A stretch of 64,000 bases of DNA, from positions 9,678,501 to 9,742,500 of the forward strand of contig NZ_AP023356.1 of assembly GCF_018324205.1 (NCBI RefSeq), written 5' to 3'. The position numbers and the translations under genes were made by a program. Every line of letters starts with the position of its first letter. Positions within the stretch are counted from its first letter, which is position 1. Below, one piece after another: positions 15,206-23,901 of the stretch. The notes under the pieces were generated by a model. The model was not told where the DNA came from. It was given only the letters and a program-made list of their open reading frames with translations, and searched no databases. The DNA comes from Actinoplanes ianthinogenes (GTDB lineage: Bacteria; Actinomycetota; Actinomycetes; Mycobacteriales; Micromonosporaceae).

Positions 15206-17926
15206 ATGGCGATGACCAGTACACCGATCATCAGCGATTCCGAGGGCGCCGACGCGCTGGCCTCCGACGGTGGCATCGTCACCATCCGGCCGGCCCGGCC
15301 CGACGACCGGGGCGCCCTGGCCGCGCTCTACGCCGGAGCGTCCCGGGACAATCTGCTGCTGCGCTTCTTCATCGTGCCGGGCCGGCAGACGATCAGCGCC
15401 GAGCTCGACTCGCTGTGCCGCCCCGCGACCCGGGACCGCCTGACGGTCGTCGCCTGGCAGGCCGCCGAGCTGATCGGGGTGGCCTCCTGCGTCCGCCTCG
15501 ACCACGCCGGCCGGGCTGCCGAGATCGCCGCGTTCGTCGCCGACGAGCACCACGGCCGGGGCATCGGCACGCTGCTGCTGGAGCACCTGGCCGCCCGGGC
15601 CCGGTCGGTCGGGATCACCGAGTTCGTCGGCGAGATGCTGCCCGGCAACTCCGGCATGCTCCGGGTGATCAGCGACTTCCACGAGCACGCGCACACGCGG
15701 CTCACGGCCGGGTACGTCGACCTGGACATCGACCTGACCGATCACGCCGCGTTCGAACGGGCCGCCGACGCCCGGGACCGGGTCGCCGAGCAGGCGTCGC
15801 TGCGCCCGCTGCTGGCGCCCCGCTCGGTGGCGGTGATCGGCGCCGGGCAGCGGCACGGCGGCGCCGGGCACGAGACGCTGCGGGCGCTGCGGGACTACGG
15901 GTTCACCGGCCGGCTGTACGCGATCAACCCACCCGGCCGCCCGGTCTGCGGCCTGCCGGCGCACCGCAGCGTCGGCGACCTCCCGGAGGCCGTCGACCTG
16001 GCGGTCGTGGCGGTCCGCGCCGACCTGGTGCCGGCCGCGCTCAAGGAGGCCGGGCAGCGCGGGGTGCGCGCCGCGGTCGTGCTCAGCAAGGGTTTCGGCG
16101 GCTCCGGGCCGGTCGCCCGGCAGCGCCGCGCCGACGTGCTGCGGACCGCCCGCGAGCACGGCATGCGGCTGGTCGGGCCGGCCAGTATCGGCGTGCTCGG
16201 CACCGACCCGCAGGTGCGGCTCAACGCCTGCCTGTCCCCGGTGCGCCCGCCGGCGGGCGGGCTGGCGGTGGCCACCCAGTCCGGGACGGTCGGCATCGCA
16301 CTGCTGGCGAATGCGGCCCGCAGCGGCTGCGGCATCTCCAGTTTCGTGTCGCTGGGCGACAAGCTCGACGTCAGCGGCAACGATCTGATCGCCTACTGGT
16401 ACGACGACCCGGCCACCCAGGCCGTCGCGTTCTACCTGGAGTCCTTCGGCAACCCGCGCCGGTTCGCCCGCACCGTCCGCGCGCTGGGCCGCCGCAAGCC
16501 GGTCCTCACCCTACAGAGCCCGCGATCGGCCGGGCCGGACGCTCCGGGGCTGGTGGACGCGCTGTTCACCCAGGCCGGCGTCGTCCGGACCACCGGCATC
16601 GACGAGATGCTCGACGCCGCCCGGGCACTGATCGGCCAGCCGCCGCCGGCCGGGATGCGACTGGGGATCGTCGGCAACGCGGGCGGGCTGACCGACCTGG
16701 CCGTGGCCGGCGCCGAGGCCGCCGGGTTCACCCTGGTCCCGCTGAGCCGGGACACCCGCCGTCAACTGCCGCGCGGCCGGGACAACCCGGTCGACCTCGG
16801 GATCGACGCGACCCCGGCGACGATCGCCTCGGCCGCGGAGACCGTGGCGAACAGCGGCGAGGTGGACATCCTGCTCCTGATGATCGTCGGCACCCGGGCG
16901 AACTGCTCGGTCGGCACGATGGCCGCGCTCGCCGAGGTCGTCGACAACCATCCGGACGTCACCGTCGCGGCGGTGCTGACCGGCAGCAACGACGACATCC
17001 AGCGGTTCGGGACCCGCGGCGCGCCGGTGTATCCGCAGCCGGACCGGGCGATCCGGGCCCTGGCACACGCCGAGCGGTACGCGCGCTGGCAGCGGCAGCC
17101 GCTGGGCCGCCGGCCCGATCTGCCCGGGATCGAACCGGCACGGGCCCGGGCCCTGATCGGGCAGGCGCTGGCGACCGGGGCGGGCTGGATGCCGCGGATC
17201 CGGGCGGCGGCGGTGCTCCGGGCGTACGGGATCTTCCTGGTCCCGGTCTTCGCGGCCTGGACCGGGGTCGACGCGGTGGACGTCGCCGAACGCCTCGGCT
17301 TCCCGGTGGTGGTGCGCTCGGCGGCTCTGCCGCCCGATCGTCCCGGCGTCGTGCGGCGCGACCTGACCAGCGCGGCGGCGGTCCGGTCCGCCTTCGACGT
17401 GGTGACCGCGAGCAGCCCCCGACCGGCCGGGGTGCTGATCCAGCGGCAGCTCGCGGCGCCGGTCGAGCTGGCCGCCGGGATCCAGCACGATCCGCTGTTC
17501 GGCTCGCTGGTGCGGCTCGGGCTGCGCGGCGGGTGGGCCGGGGACACGGCACGCCTCGTGCCGCTCACCGACCTCGACGCCGGCCGGATGTGGCGGGACC
17601 TGCCGGCCGCGTCGCTGTCCGGTGGACGCCGCCAGGCTCCGCTGTTCGACCCGGCCGATCTGGAGGATCTGCTGCTGCGGCTGGGGCGGCTGGCGGAGGA
17701 CCTTCCGGAGATCGCGGAGCTGCGGCTGGAGCCGGTGTTCGCGGGGCCGGGCGGGATGCTGGTCGCGGACGCCCGGATCCGGATCGCCCCGGTCGGCGCC
17801 GAGCCGGACGCGACGCTGCGACGGCTGTCCCCGGCCGTTCCGGCGCCCGTCGCCCCGGCCGCCCCGCCGGGCAAGCCCGGCCGGCCGGAGCGCTCGGTCC
17901 GCGGCATCCGCCGAGCCGCTTCCTGA
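15206..17926 (+). CDS. GNAT acetyltransferase fused to NDP-forming acyl-CoA synthetase (Pat/PatZ-like)
   Basis: A 906-residue cytosolic protein. Residues 20-180 are a GNAT domain with the acetyl-CoA loop HHGRGIGTLLLEHLAARA. Residues about 195-330 are a CoA-binding Rossmann fold (LAPRSVAVIGAGQ). About 335-600 are succinyl-CoA-synthetase-like (AVATQSGTVGIALL, GNAGGLTDLAVAGAEAAGF), and the C-terminal third is an ATP-grasp domain. The architecture matches Pat-type lysine acetyltransferases that inactivate acetyl-CoA synthetase, except that the GNAT domain is N-terminal, as in many actinobacteria. GTG 15203 and ATG 15206 follow GGAGG. A dormancy-type box suggests hypoxic control of acetyl-CoA metabolism together with adhE. 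Confidence 0.88.
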   Translation: MAMTSTPIISDSEGADALASDGGIVTIRPARPDDRGALAALYAGASRDNLLLRFFIVPGRQTISAELDSLCRPATRDRLTVVAWQAAELIGVASCVRLDHAGRAAEIAAFVADEHHGRGIGTLLLEHLAARARSVGITEFVGEMLPGNSGMLRVISDFHEHAHTRLTAGYVDLDIDLTDHAAFERAADARDRVAEQASLRPLLAPRSVAVIGAGQRHGGAGHETLRALRDYGFTGRLYAINPPGRPVCGLPAHRSVGDLPEAVDLAVVAVRADLVPAALKEAGQRGVRAAVVLSKGFGGSGPVARQRRADVLRTAREHGMRLVGPASIGVLGTDPQVRLNACLSPVRPPAGGLAVATQSGTVGIALLANAARSGCGISSFVSLGDKLDVSGNDLIAYWYDDPATQAVAFYLESFGNPRRFARTVRALGRRKPVLTLQSPRSAGPDAPGLVDALFTQAGVVRTTGIDEMLDAARALIGQPPPAGMRLGIVGNAGGLTDLAVAGAEAAGFTLVPLSRDTRRQLPRGRDNPVDLGIDATPATIASAAETVANSGEVDILLLMIVGTRANCSVGTMAALAEVVDNHPDVTVAAVLTGSNDDIQRFGTRGAPVYPQPDRAIRALAHAERYARWQRQPLGRRPDLPGIEPARARALIGQALATGAGWMPRIRAAAVLRAYGIFLVPVFAAWTGVDAVDVAERLGFPVVVRSAALPPDRPGVVRRDLTSAAAVRSAFDVVTASSPRPAGVLIQRQLAAPVELAAGIQHDPLFGSLVRLGLRGGWAGDTARLVPLTDLDAGRMWRDLPAASLSGGRRQAPLFDPADLEDLLLRLGRLAEDLPEIAELRLEPVFAGPGGMLVADARIRIAPVGAEPDATLRRLSPAVPAPVAPAAPPGKPGRPERSVRGIRRAAS

Positions 17927-18113
17927 CGCGCCACCGCCGCGGCGGCACCCGGAGCGGAATGCGGTCCCGGTGTCCGGAGGTCCCGGACGGCGGTGCGCTC
18001 GGCCCTGTCCGCCGGCCCGCCCACGGCGGAGGGTGAGGAGGTGAGCCTGAAGTCGGCACCACGCAAGGAGGGCCGGGACCACTCGGCGGCCCGGCCTGAC
18101 CGGCACGAGGGGT

Positions 18114-18488
18114 TCAGTGCCGCTCGGCAGGACGCGCCAGCGCCTCGCGAACCGCGTCGGGAGTGCGCGCGACCGACGCGGTACCGTCGTCGGCGGTGAT
18201 GATCGGACGCTGGATCAGCGCGGGATGCGCGGCCATCGCCTCCAGCCACCGATCCCGCCCGGCCTCGTCACGCGGCCAGTCCGCGATCCCGAGCTCCGCC
18301 GCGACCGGCTCGCCGAACCGGACGATGTGCCACGGGTCCAGCCCGAGCCGGCGCAGCACCTCGCGCAGCTCGTCGGGAGTGGGCGGCTGCTCCAGGTAGT
18401 GCCGCACGGTGTACTGCGCCTGCTCGGCGTCGAGGATCGACAGCGCCGAGGCACACTTCGAACATTCGGGGTTGATCCAGATCTCCAT
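18114..18488 (-). CDS. ArsC-family reductase
   Basis: A 124-residue thioredoxin-fold protein of the ArsC/Spx family. The catalytic cysteine is in NPECSKCASALSIL, with a CxxC arrangement, and the family-typical LIQRPIITADDG (RPI loop) is present at about residues 91-102. It would reduce arsenate or act as a glutaredoxin-dependent thiol protein. No ars operon is adjacent, so arsenic detoxification is not certain. It is convergent with the GNAT fusion and divergent from the cold-shock gene. Confidence 0.85.
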   Translation of the reverse strand: MEIWINPECSKCASALSILDAEQAQYTVRHYLEQPPTPDELREVLRRLGLDPWHIVRFGEPVAAELGIADWPRDEAGRDRWLEAMAAHPALIQRPIITADDGTASVARTPDAVREALARPAERH

Positions 18489-18686
18489 CGCTCACCGATG
18501 GTAGCGGCGGACCGGCACCGCGTCGGTGAAGTCGACGCCGGCCGGCGGGATCGCCGCGGCTCCCCACTGCGGTCGCGCCGAGTTGATCTCCTGCGACGTT
18601 TTCTCGGCGTTCACAGGGGTAACCGAGGTCCAACCGCGCGCCTTCGGTTTCCGTGTCGTCCGACGCGGGCGACCGACGCGACGGCT

Positions 18687-18709
18687 GAAGATCCGCATTT
18701 GGGGTCTTC
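18687..18709 (+). promoter_or_regulatory. hairpin in the cold-shock gene leader
   Basis: GAAGATCC and GGGTCTTC pair around a short T-containing loop about 20 bases upstream of the ribosome site AAGGAG. It could affect leader folding with temperature. No clear promoter was identified in 18489-18731. Confidence 0.35.
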
Positions 18710-18731
18710 GACGGCAGGGAAAGGAGCAGGA

Positions 18732-18935
18732 ATGACTACCGGCACTGTGAAGTGGTTCAACGCGGACAAAGGCTTCGGTTTCATCAGCCCTGACGACGGC
18801 GGGCCTGATGTCTTCGCCCACTTCTCCGCCATTTCGGCGAGCGGCTACCGCAGCCTGGAGGAGAACCAGAAGGTGGAGTTCGAGATCACCCAGGGCCAGA
18901 AGGGCCCGCAGGCGGCGAACATCCGCCCGCTCTGA
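18732..18935 (+). CDS. cold-shock protein
   Basis: A 67-residue single CSD protein (OB fold) that binds single-stranded nucleic acid as an RNA chaperone. RNP1 is KGFGFISP and RNP2 is DVFAHFSAI; the start MTTGTVKWFNADKGFGF is canonical. ATG 18732 follows AAGGAGCAGGA. The 5' leader holds a small hairpin, and a strong palindromic hairpin follows the stop. It is probably transcribed alone. Confidence 0.95.
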   Translation: MTTGTVKWFNADKGFGFISPDDGGPDVFAHFSAISASGYRSLEENQKVEFEITQGQKGPQAANIRPL

Positions 18936-18951
18936 TCCACCGTCGGCGAAC

Positions 18952-18973
18952 GGCGGCCCGCCGGCGGGCCGCC
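18952..18973 (+). terminator. 22-bp perfect palindrome after the cold-shock gene
   Basis: GGCGGCCCGC followed by its exact complement forms a perfect GC palindrome 17 bases after the stop codon. It lies in the gap between two convergent genes and may terminate both. Confidence 0.7.
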
Positions 18974-19025
18974 ACCAGCCGGCGACCAGCACGATGAGCA
19001 CCACCGGGGAGGAGTAGCGAACCGC

Positions 19026-19685
19026 TCAGCTCACCAGGCCACGGCGGTACGCGTACACCACGGCCTGCACCCGGTCGCGCAGGCCGAGCTTGGTGAGGAT
19101 GCGGGACACGTACGTCTTGACCGTCTCCTGGCTGAGCACCAGCGCCGCGGCGATCTCGCCGTTGGAAAGTCCCTCCGCGAGGAGCCGGAGCACCTCCCGC
19201 TCGCGCGGGGTCAGCTCGCCGCCGCCCGGGTCGCTCTCGGCCGGCCGGATCCGGGCCGCGTACCTGCCCACCAGCTGCCGGGTCACCTCCGGGGCGAGCA
19301 GCGCGGCACCGGTCGCGACCGTGCGGATGCCGTTGAGCAGCTGCGCCGGCGGGGCGTCCTTGAGGAGGAAGCCGCTGGCGCCCGCGCGCAGCGCCTCATA
19401 GACGTACTCGTCGAGGTTGAACGTCGTCACCACGAGAACCTTCACCGGCTCGGGAACCCCGGCGCCGGCGAGCAGGCGGGTCGCCCCGATGCCGTCGAGC
19501 ACCGGCATCCGCACGTCCATCACCACCACGTCCGGCCGGAGCCGGGCGGCCAGGTCGACCGCCGCGCGCCCATCGCCGCACTCGCCGACGATCTCCATGT
19601 CGGGCTGGGCGTCGATGATCGTCGCGAAGCCGGCGCGGATCAGTTCCTGGTCGTCGCAGACCAGCACCCGGATCGGCGCGGTCAC
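19026..19685 (-). CDS. NarL/LuxR-family response regulator
   Basis: A 219-residue two-component regulator. The receiver domain (1-120) has the phospho-acceptor Asp in VVVMDVRMPVLDG and the Lys in FLLKDAPP. The C-terminal LuxR-type helix-turn-helix is LTPREREVLRLLAEGLSNGE onward. GTG 19685 overlaps the kinase stop by 4 bases. It is cognate to the kinase encoded just upstream; its targets are unknown, and the operon's first gene (CPBP protease) is the simplest guess. Confidence 0.93.
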   Translation of the reverse strand: MTAPIRVLVCDDQELIRAGFATIIDAQPDMEIVGECGDGRAAVDLAARLRPDVVVMDVRMPVLDGIGATRLLAGAGVPEPVKVLVVTTFNLDEYVYEALRAGASGFLLKDAPPAQLLNGIRTVATGAALLAPEVTRQLVGRYAARIRPAESDPGGGELTPREREVLRLLAEGLSNGEIAAALVLSQETVKTYVSRILTKLGLRDRVQAVVYAYRRGLVS

Positions 19686-20839
19686 GACGGGTTTCCGGCC
19701 GGGATCCGGGCCCGCACGAGAAAGCCACCGCCGGCCTGCGCGCTCGCGCTGAAGTCGCCACCGAGGACCGTGACCCGCTCGCGGAGCCCGGCGAGCCCGC
19801 GCCCGCTGCCGCCCGGGGACCCGCTGCCGGATCCGGAGCCGTCGGTGCTGATCTCCACGGTCGTCTGCCCCTGCCCATGGTGAATGTGCACTCTTGTCCG
19901 GCTGCCATGTGCGTGCTTCAACGCATTGGTCAGCGCCTCCTGCACCACCCGGTACGCCGTCACCTCGGTGCTGCCGGTGGCCGCCGGCGGCGTCCCGTCC
20001 TGGACGAACTCGACCGGCTGCCCCGCCTGCCGGGTCTGGGCGACGAGGGTGCCCAGGTCGCCGGCGGAGGGCGTACGCGGGTCGTCGGTCCGGTGATCGG
20101 GGTTGAGCAGGTCGAGCAGCTGCCGCAGGTCGCCGACGGCCCGGCGGCCGGTATCGGTGATCGCGGTCAAGGTCTGGTCCAGCCGGTCCGGGGCACCCGT
20201 CAGGTAGCGTGCCGCCTCGGCCTGCACGACCATCGCGGTCACGTGGTGGGTGACGACGTCGTGCAGCTCGCGGGCGATGCGCGTGCGTTCCGCGGCCCGG
20301 GTGACCTCCTCGACCTGGCGGCGGCGTTCCGCCTCGGCGGTCCGGTTCTGGCGCAGCCACGCCCCGATGCCCCACGCCGACGCCAGCAGCAGGTAGAAGG
20401 TGGTGAACCCGACGACGCCCTCACCCGAGCCGAGCCGGTCGAGGGCGATCGCCAGCAGCAGGTACGCCGCCGAGCCGAGACCCACGACGGCCCAGCGGCG
20501 CTGTTCTGCGTAGGCGCCCGCGCTGACCAGCGCGACGGCCAGACCGGCACCCGCGACGGTGTGGTAGCTGCGGACCTGGTCGACCACGAAGCCGAGCGAC
20601 ACGAGCGCGAGGCAGACGGCCGGCCACCGGCGGCGTACGGCCAGCGGCAGGCACTCCAGGGCGATGACAACGGCAGTCAGCGTGTCGTACGGGCGGGCCG
20701 GCAGGTCGCCGAGCTGGGTACCGTGCCGCTCCAGCGCCGGAACCACCGCCAGGAGAGCGAAGGCGAGGGCGAGCGGCAGATCCCGGACCGTGGTCGGCAA
20801 CCGCCGCCACCGGTCCGGGAGCCTCCGGAGCTGGATCAC
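19682..20839 (-). CDS. DesK-type sensor histidine kinase
   Basis: A 385-residue membrane kinase. About five hydrophobic segments span residues 20-160; a short linker precedes the HisKA_3 dimerisation helix with the phospho-acceptor His in TRIARELHDVVTHHVTAMV. The ATPase domain includes YRVVQEALTNALKHA and GRGLAGLRERV. A Gly/Ser-repeat (GSGSGSGSPGGSGRG) lies in the ATP lid. It has no GAF or heme domain and so is not a DosS-type oxygen sensor. It starts at GTG 20839 and overlaps both neighbours by 4 bases. Confidence 0.9.
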   Translation of the reverse strand: MIQLRRLPDRWRRLPTTVRDLPLALAFALLAVVPALERHGTQLGDLPARPYDTLTAVVIALECLPLAVRRRWPAVCLALVSLGFVVDQVRSYHTVAGAGLAVALVSAGAYAEQRRWAVVGLGSAAYLLLAIALDRLGSGEGVVGFTTFYLLLASAWGIGAWLRQNRTAEAERRRQVEEVTRAAERTRIARELHDVVTHHVTAMVVQAEAARYLTGAPDRLDQTLTAITDTGRRAVGDLRQLLDLLNPDHRTDDPRTPSAGDLGTLVAQTRQAGQPVEFVQDGTPPAATGSTEVTAYRVVQEALTNALKHAHGSRTRVHIHHGQGQTTVEISTDGSGSGSGSPGGSGRGLAGLRERVTVLGGDFSASAQAGGGFLVRARIPAGNPS

Positions 20840-21672
20840 GGGGCGACTGTAGCGGTTGCCGGGGCCTGCGCCGCACGGCCGCGGCGCGGGACGAGGTGCC
20901 CGCGGCGCTTGGCCAGCCACAGGAACACCACGGTCAGCACCACGCCGGCCAGCACCGCGCACAGGCTGCCCTCCGGCCCGAAGGCGCCACCGCTGAGCGC
21001 GACCGGCCCCGACGTGGAGGCTTCGAGCAGGCCCTTCGACTCGCCGTTACCCGAGACCACGACACTGAAGATGCCGCCGGCGGCGAAGTTCCAGCCGAAG
21101 TGCAGACCGATCGGGACCCACAGGTTCCGGGTGGCGGCGTAGCAGGCGGCCAGCATGAATCCGGCCTCGATCGCGATGGCGGTCGCCCCCCACAGCGTCG
21201 CGTCCGGGTTGGCCAGGTGCATCGCGCCGAACACCACGCCGGTCAGGGCGAGGGCGATCCAGGTGCCCGTCCGCTCCTCGATGATCCGGAACAGCACGCC
21301 CCGGAACAGCAGTTCCTCGCTGACGGCAGCGGCCGCCATGAACCCGAGCAGCCCCAGCGCTCCGGCCGGCGAGCCCCAGCCCTCGACGTGGTAGCCGCCG
21401 AGGAACGCGATGGTGGCGATGACGGCCCCGAACATGGCGAAGCCGAGGAGCGTCCCGCGGCACAGCTTCCCGCCCCAGCCGTCCCGGCCGAGCTCGGCCG
21501 GCTCCCGGCGCTCGGTGCGCCGCACGACCCACCGGTAGACGACCACGCCCAGCACGGCCGTCCCGGCGCCGATCACCAGCGTGAGCAGGAAGTTGCCCTC
21601 GACGGCGGCGGCGCTCTGCCCGCCGACCAGGGCGACGGCGGCGACGGCCAGCAGCTGTTTGACGAATCGCAT
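20836..21672 (-). CDS. CPBP-family intramembrane protease
   Basis: A 278-residue polytopic membrane protein of the CPBP (CaaX/Rce1-like) family. The catalytic glutamates are in AVSEELLFRGVLFRI, and the later conserved histidines are in VFGAMHLANP and GLHFGWNF. About eight spans are predicted. Its substrate is unknown; members process or protect against peptides. ATG 21672 follows GAAGGAGG. It is the first gene of the operon with the kinase and regulator (4-base overlaps). Confidence 0.88.
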   Translation of the reverse strand: MRFVKQLLAVAAVALVGGQSAAAVEGNFLLTLVIGAGTAVLGVVVYRWVVRRTERREPAELGRDGWGGKLCRGTLLGFAMFGAVIATIAFLGGYHVEGWGSPAGALGLLGFMAAAAVSEELLFRGVLFRIIEERTGTWIALALTGVVFGAMHLANPDATLWGATAIAIEAGFMLAACYAATRNLWVPIGLHFGWNFAAGGIFSVVVSGNGESKGLLEASTSGPVALSGGAFGPEGSLCAVLAGVVLTVVFLWLAKRRGHLVPRRGRAAQAPATATVAP

Positions 21673-21792
21673 GGTGCCTCCTTCGCAAGCCGCGACCGGA
21701 ACGGCGCGGCACGAAAGAAACCTATGGATTTGCGCCGCCACAATCGTCACCGTGCGGTGGACACTTGCCGGTAGCTCGCACGGGGGACACGG

Positions 21793-21865
21793 GGGTGTCA
21801 CCAGTAGTACCTGCCCTGTCCGGACGGGCCACCAGGAGGCCGCGGCCTGGCGCGCCGTGACACCC
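21793..21865. promoter_or_regulatory. 9-bp inverted repeat in a divergent intergenic region
   Basis: GGGTGTCAC (21793-21801) and GTGACACCC (21857-21865) are perfect inverted repeats 55 bases apart, between the CPBP operon and the divergent NTF2 gene. They could be a paired operator. No coding sequence is seen in 21673-21934. Confidence 0.4.
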
Positions 21866-21934
21866 GGGCGTGCGCCGCACGTGTCCGGCCGTCCCGTGCG
21901 ACGATGACCGTGATCACCAAGGCGAGGAGGACTC

Positions 21935-22327
21935 ATGAAAGCGTTCCGGCAAGCGGTCGAGGCCCGTGACCTGGCGGCGATCGAGGCGCTGCTCGCCGAG
22001 GACGTGGTCTTCATCAGCCCGGTCGCGTTCCAGCCCTACCCGGGCAAGGCGATGACCGCCGCCATCCTGCGCGGCGTGCTGCGGGTCTTCGAGGATTTCC
22101 GGTACGTCAGCGAGCTGGCCGGCGCGGACGATCGGGACCACGCGCTGGTGTTCGAGACCAAGGTCGGCGGCAAGGACATCACCGGCTGCGACTTCATCCA
22201 CCTCGACGACGACGGCCTGATCGACCGGTTCATGGTGATGGTCCGGCCGCTGTCCGGCGCGCAGGCGCTGGCCGAGGCGATGAACGCCCAGTTCGACCAG
22301 ATTCGCCGGGAGGCGACCCAGCGCTGA
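21935..22327 (+). CDS. nuclear transport factor 2-like protein
   Basis: A 130-residue SnoaL/NTF2-fold protein: MKAFRQAVEARDLAAIEALL, then DVVFISPVAFQPYPGKAM and the C-terminal strand-rich half ending in helix EAMNAQFDQIR. The pattern is typical of small ligand-binding or isomerase-like proteins; no catalytic assignment is possible. The start follows GAGGAGG. It is divergent from the CPBP operon and 33 bases upstream of the esterase lipoprotein. Confidence 0.85.
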   Translation: MKAFRQAVEARDLAAIEALLAEDVVFISPVAFQPYPGKAMTAAILRGVLRVFEDFRYVSELAGADDRDHALVFETKVGGKDITGCDFIHLDDDGLIDRFMVMVRPLSGAQALAEAMNAQFDQIRREATQR

Positions 22328-22342
22328 GGCCGCTAATCTGAG

Positions 22343-22360
22343 CGCACCTGGGGAGGTGCG
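22343..22360 (+). promoter_or_regulatory. hairpin covering the ribosome site of the esterase gene
   Basis: CGCACCT and AGGTGCG form a perfect 7-bp stem with a GGGG loop ending directly before the ATG at 22361. The GGGGAGG ribosome site is half in the loop and half in the stem, so translation initiation may be limited until the stem opens. Confidence 0.45.
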
Positions 22361-23290
22361 ATGGCGCGGCGCGCGTGGCAGGCGGCTCGGGCGGTGATCG
22401 CCGTCGCGGCCGTCACCATGGCCCTGGCGGCCTGCGGCTCCACCGACGATCCGAAACCGTCGTCGTCGATGCCGGTGAGCGGCACCGCCACGCTGGAGAT
22501 CGGCGGGCGGCAGGTCACCGTGCACGTCCCGGCCTCCTACGATCCCGCCCGGCCCGCGCCGCTGCTCGTCGCGCTGCACGGCTACACGTCGTACGGGAAG
22601 CAGATGGAGCAGTACATGGGGCTGACCGCCGAGTCGGATCGGCGGGGCTTCGTCTACGCCTATCCGGACGGTCTGGTCGACAGCCGCGGCGCGAACTTCT
22701 GGAACGCCACCGACGCTTGCTGCGACTTCTTCCATCAGCAACCCGACGACTCCGGCTACCTCAGCGGGCTCATCACCACCCTTGAGGGCACGTACCGGAT
22801 CGACCGCGCCCGCGTCTATCTGATCGGGCACTCCAACGGCGGGTTCATGTCGTTCCGGATGGCCTGCGAGCACGCCGACCAGGTGACCGCGATCGTCTCC
22901 CTCAACGCCGCCACCTGGAACGACGCCGCCCGGTGCCGGCCGTCCGAGCCGGTGAGCGTGCTCGCGATCCACGGCAGCGCCGACGAGACCATCGCCTTCG
23001 AGGGCGGGCTCAACAACGGCGTCGCGTACCCGTCGGCGGATGCCACGGTCACCCAGTGGCGGGGCTACGACGGGTGCGGCGCGGACGGCCGCGACGGCCC
23101 GAAACTCGACCTGATCGCCAGCCTGCCGGGCGCTGAGACGTCGGTCCGCACCTATTCGTCGGGCTGCGCCGGCGGCTCGACCGTGCAGGCGTGGACCATG
23201 ACCGGCGGCTCCCACGTGCCGCAGCTGACCGCCGCCTTCGCGCCGGCCGTCACGGACTTCCTGCTGTCCCAGGTCAAACCCGCCCGGTGA
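22361..23290 (+). CDS. lipoprotein alpha/beta hydrolase, LpqC / PHB-depolymerase-like
   Basis: A 309-residue exported lipoprotein: hydrophobic signal with the lipobox LAAC at about residues 22-25, then a Ser/Pro linker. The esterase domain has the nucleophile in LIGHSNGGFMSFRM, the Asp probably in HGSADETIAF, and the His in GGSHVPQL. The segment LLVALHGYTSYGKQM is the oxyanion region of the esterase-PHB-depolymerase/feruloyl-esterase group. It probably hydrolyses extracellular polyester or acylated sugars. Its ribosome site lies in a hairpin. Confidence 0.88.
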   Translation: MARRAWQAARAVIAVAAVTMALAACGSTDDPKPSSSMPVSGTATLEIGGRQVTVHVPASYDPARPAPLLVALHGYTSYGKQMEQYMGLTAESDRRGFVYAYPDGLVDSRGANFWNATDACCDFFHQQPDDSGYLSGLITTLEGTYRIDRARVYLIGHSNGGFMSFRMACEHADQVTAIVSLNAATWNDAARCRPSEPVSVLAIHGSADETIAFEGGLNNGVAYPSADATVTQWRGYDGCGADGRDGPKLDLIASLPGAETSVRTYSSGCAGGSTVQAWTMTGGSHVPQLTAAFAPAVTDFLLSQVKPAR

Positions 23291-23513
23291 GCCCGCCGCG
23301 GAGGGTCCGCAGGCGCTGCTCGTACTCCATGGTGGAGCGCACGCCGCGCGGCGGACAGGGCCGGATGGCCCGGGTCGAACGCAACGCCGGTCCAAGAATG
23401 CGCGTGCCCACGCCCTGCGGGATGTCCGGTCGTCCGGGCGCCGCGCCGCTTGCCCCAGCCGTACGCCTGCTCTCCGCTTCTCGTCACCACCCGGCTTCCG
23501 GCCCCGCGGAGCA

Positions 23514-23526
23514 GGGCCATCGGCCC
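23514..23526. promoter_or_regulatory. palindrome GGGCC-ATC-GGCCC upstream of the USP stub
   Basis: A perfect 13-bp palindrome (17 bp with the CA/TG flanks) ends 59 bases before the ATG at 23585, the same distance as the dormancy-type boxes elsewhere in the window. It has 3 instead of 4 central bases, so it is weaker evidence. Confidence 0.4.
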
Positions 23527-23584
23527 TGTTGCCTCCGCCGCCACCGGCGTCCGATGAAGAGAGACGGAGAAGGAGGCCCGCATC

Positions 23585-23698
23585 ATGCGCGACACGAAGA
23601 TCGTCATCGGATTCGGCGGGTCGCCCGCCGCACAGGCAGCGCCGGCCCGGGCCCTGGAGATTCACACCGAGGCCGCCCCGGCAGGAGGCCGGTCATGA
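23585..23698 (+). pseudogene. universal stress protein, N-terminal stub 1
   Basis: A 37-codon reading frame beginning MRDTKIVIGFGGSPAAQAAP, which matches the first beta strand and nucleotide loop of UspA-like proteins (I-V-V-G-x-D-G-S). It ends after about 25 recognisable residues. GAAGGAGG precedes it, so it is probably translated. Its stop overlaps the ATG of the DUF1918 gene (ATGA), keeping that gene translationally coupled. It may be the remains of a deletion that joined the USP start to DUF1918. Confidence 0.65.
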
Positions 23699-23901
23699 GG
23701 GCCCGGCCCGGGGACCGGATCGTGATCGACCCGGCCGGCCTGAACGGCCGGCCCCGGGTCGGCATCGTCACGGGCGTCGGTCATCAGGACGGCTATCCGC
23801 CGTACCGCGTGCACTGGCTGGACCTCGGGCACACCACCCTGCTGTTCCCGGGCCTGGGCGCACACATCGAACCGGGGAACATCCGAATCAGGGAGACATG
23901 A
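23695..23901 (+). CDS. DUF1918 protein
   Basis: A 68-residue SH3-like beta protein of the DUF1918 family: MRARPGDRIVIDPAGLNGRP, VGIVTGVGHQDGYPPYRVHW, and a C-terminal acidic/His segment. The function is unknown, but the family occurs repeatedly beside universal stress proteins in actinobacteria. It overlaps USP stub 1 upstream and USP stub 2 downstream by 4 bases each. It appears intact. Confidence 0.85.
   Translation: MRARPGDRIVIDPAGLNGRPRVGIVTGVGHQDGYPPYRVHWLDLGHTTLLFPGLGAHIEPGNIRIRET

Noticed and set aside
18041..18199. A 52-codon ORF with a good GGAG site after the GNAT fusion
   Set aside because: Over half is antisense to arsC and the product is Arg/Pro-rich without any fold pattern.
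19026..20839. The NarL-type two-component pair as the DosRS system behind the dormancy-type boxes
   Set aside because: The kinase has no GAF or heme domain and is a DesK-type membrane sensor; no box precedes its operon.
23278..23346. Minus-strand VRSTMEYEQRLRTLRGG between the esterase and the USP stub
   Set aside because: It looks like the end of some conserved small protein, but no start, ribosome site or family could be established.
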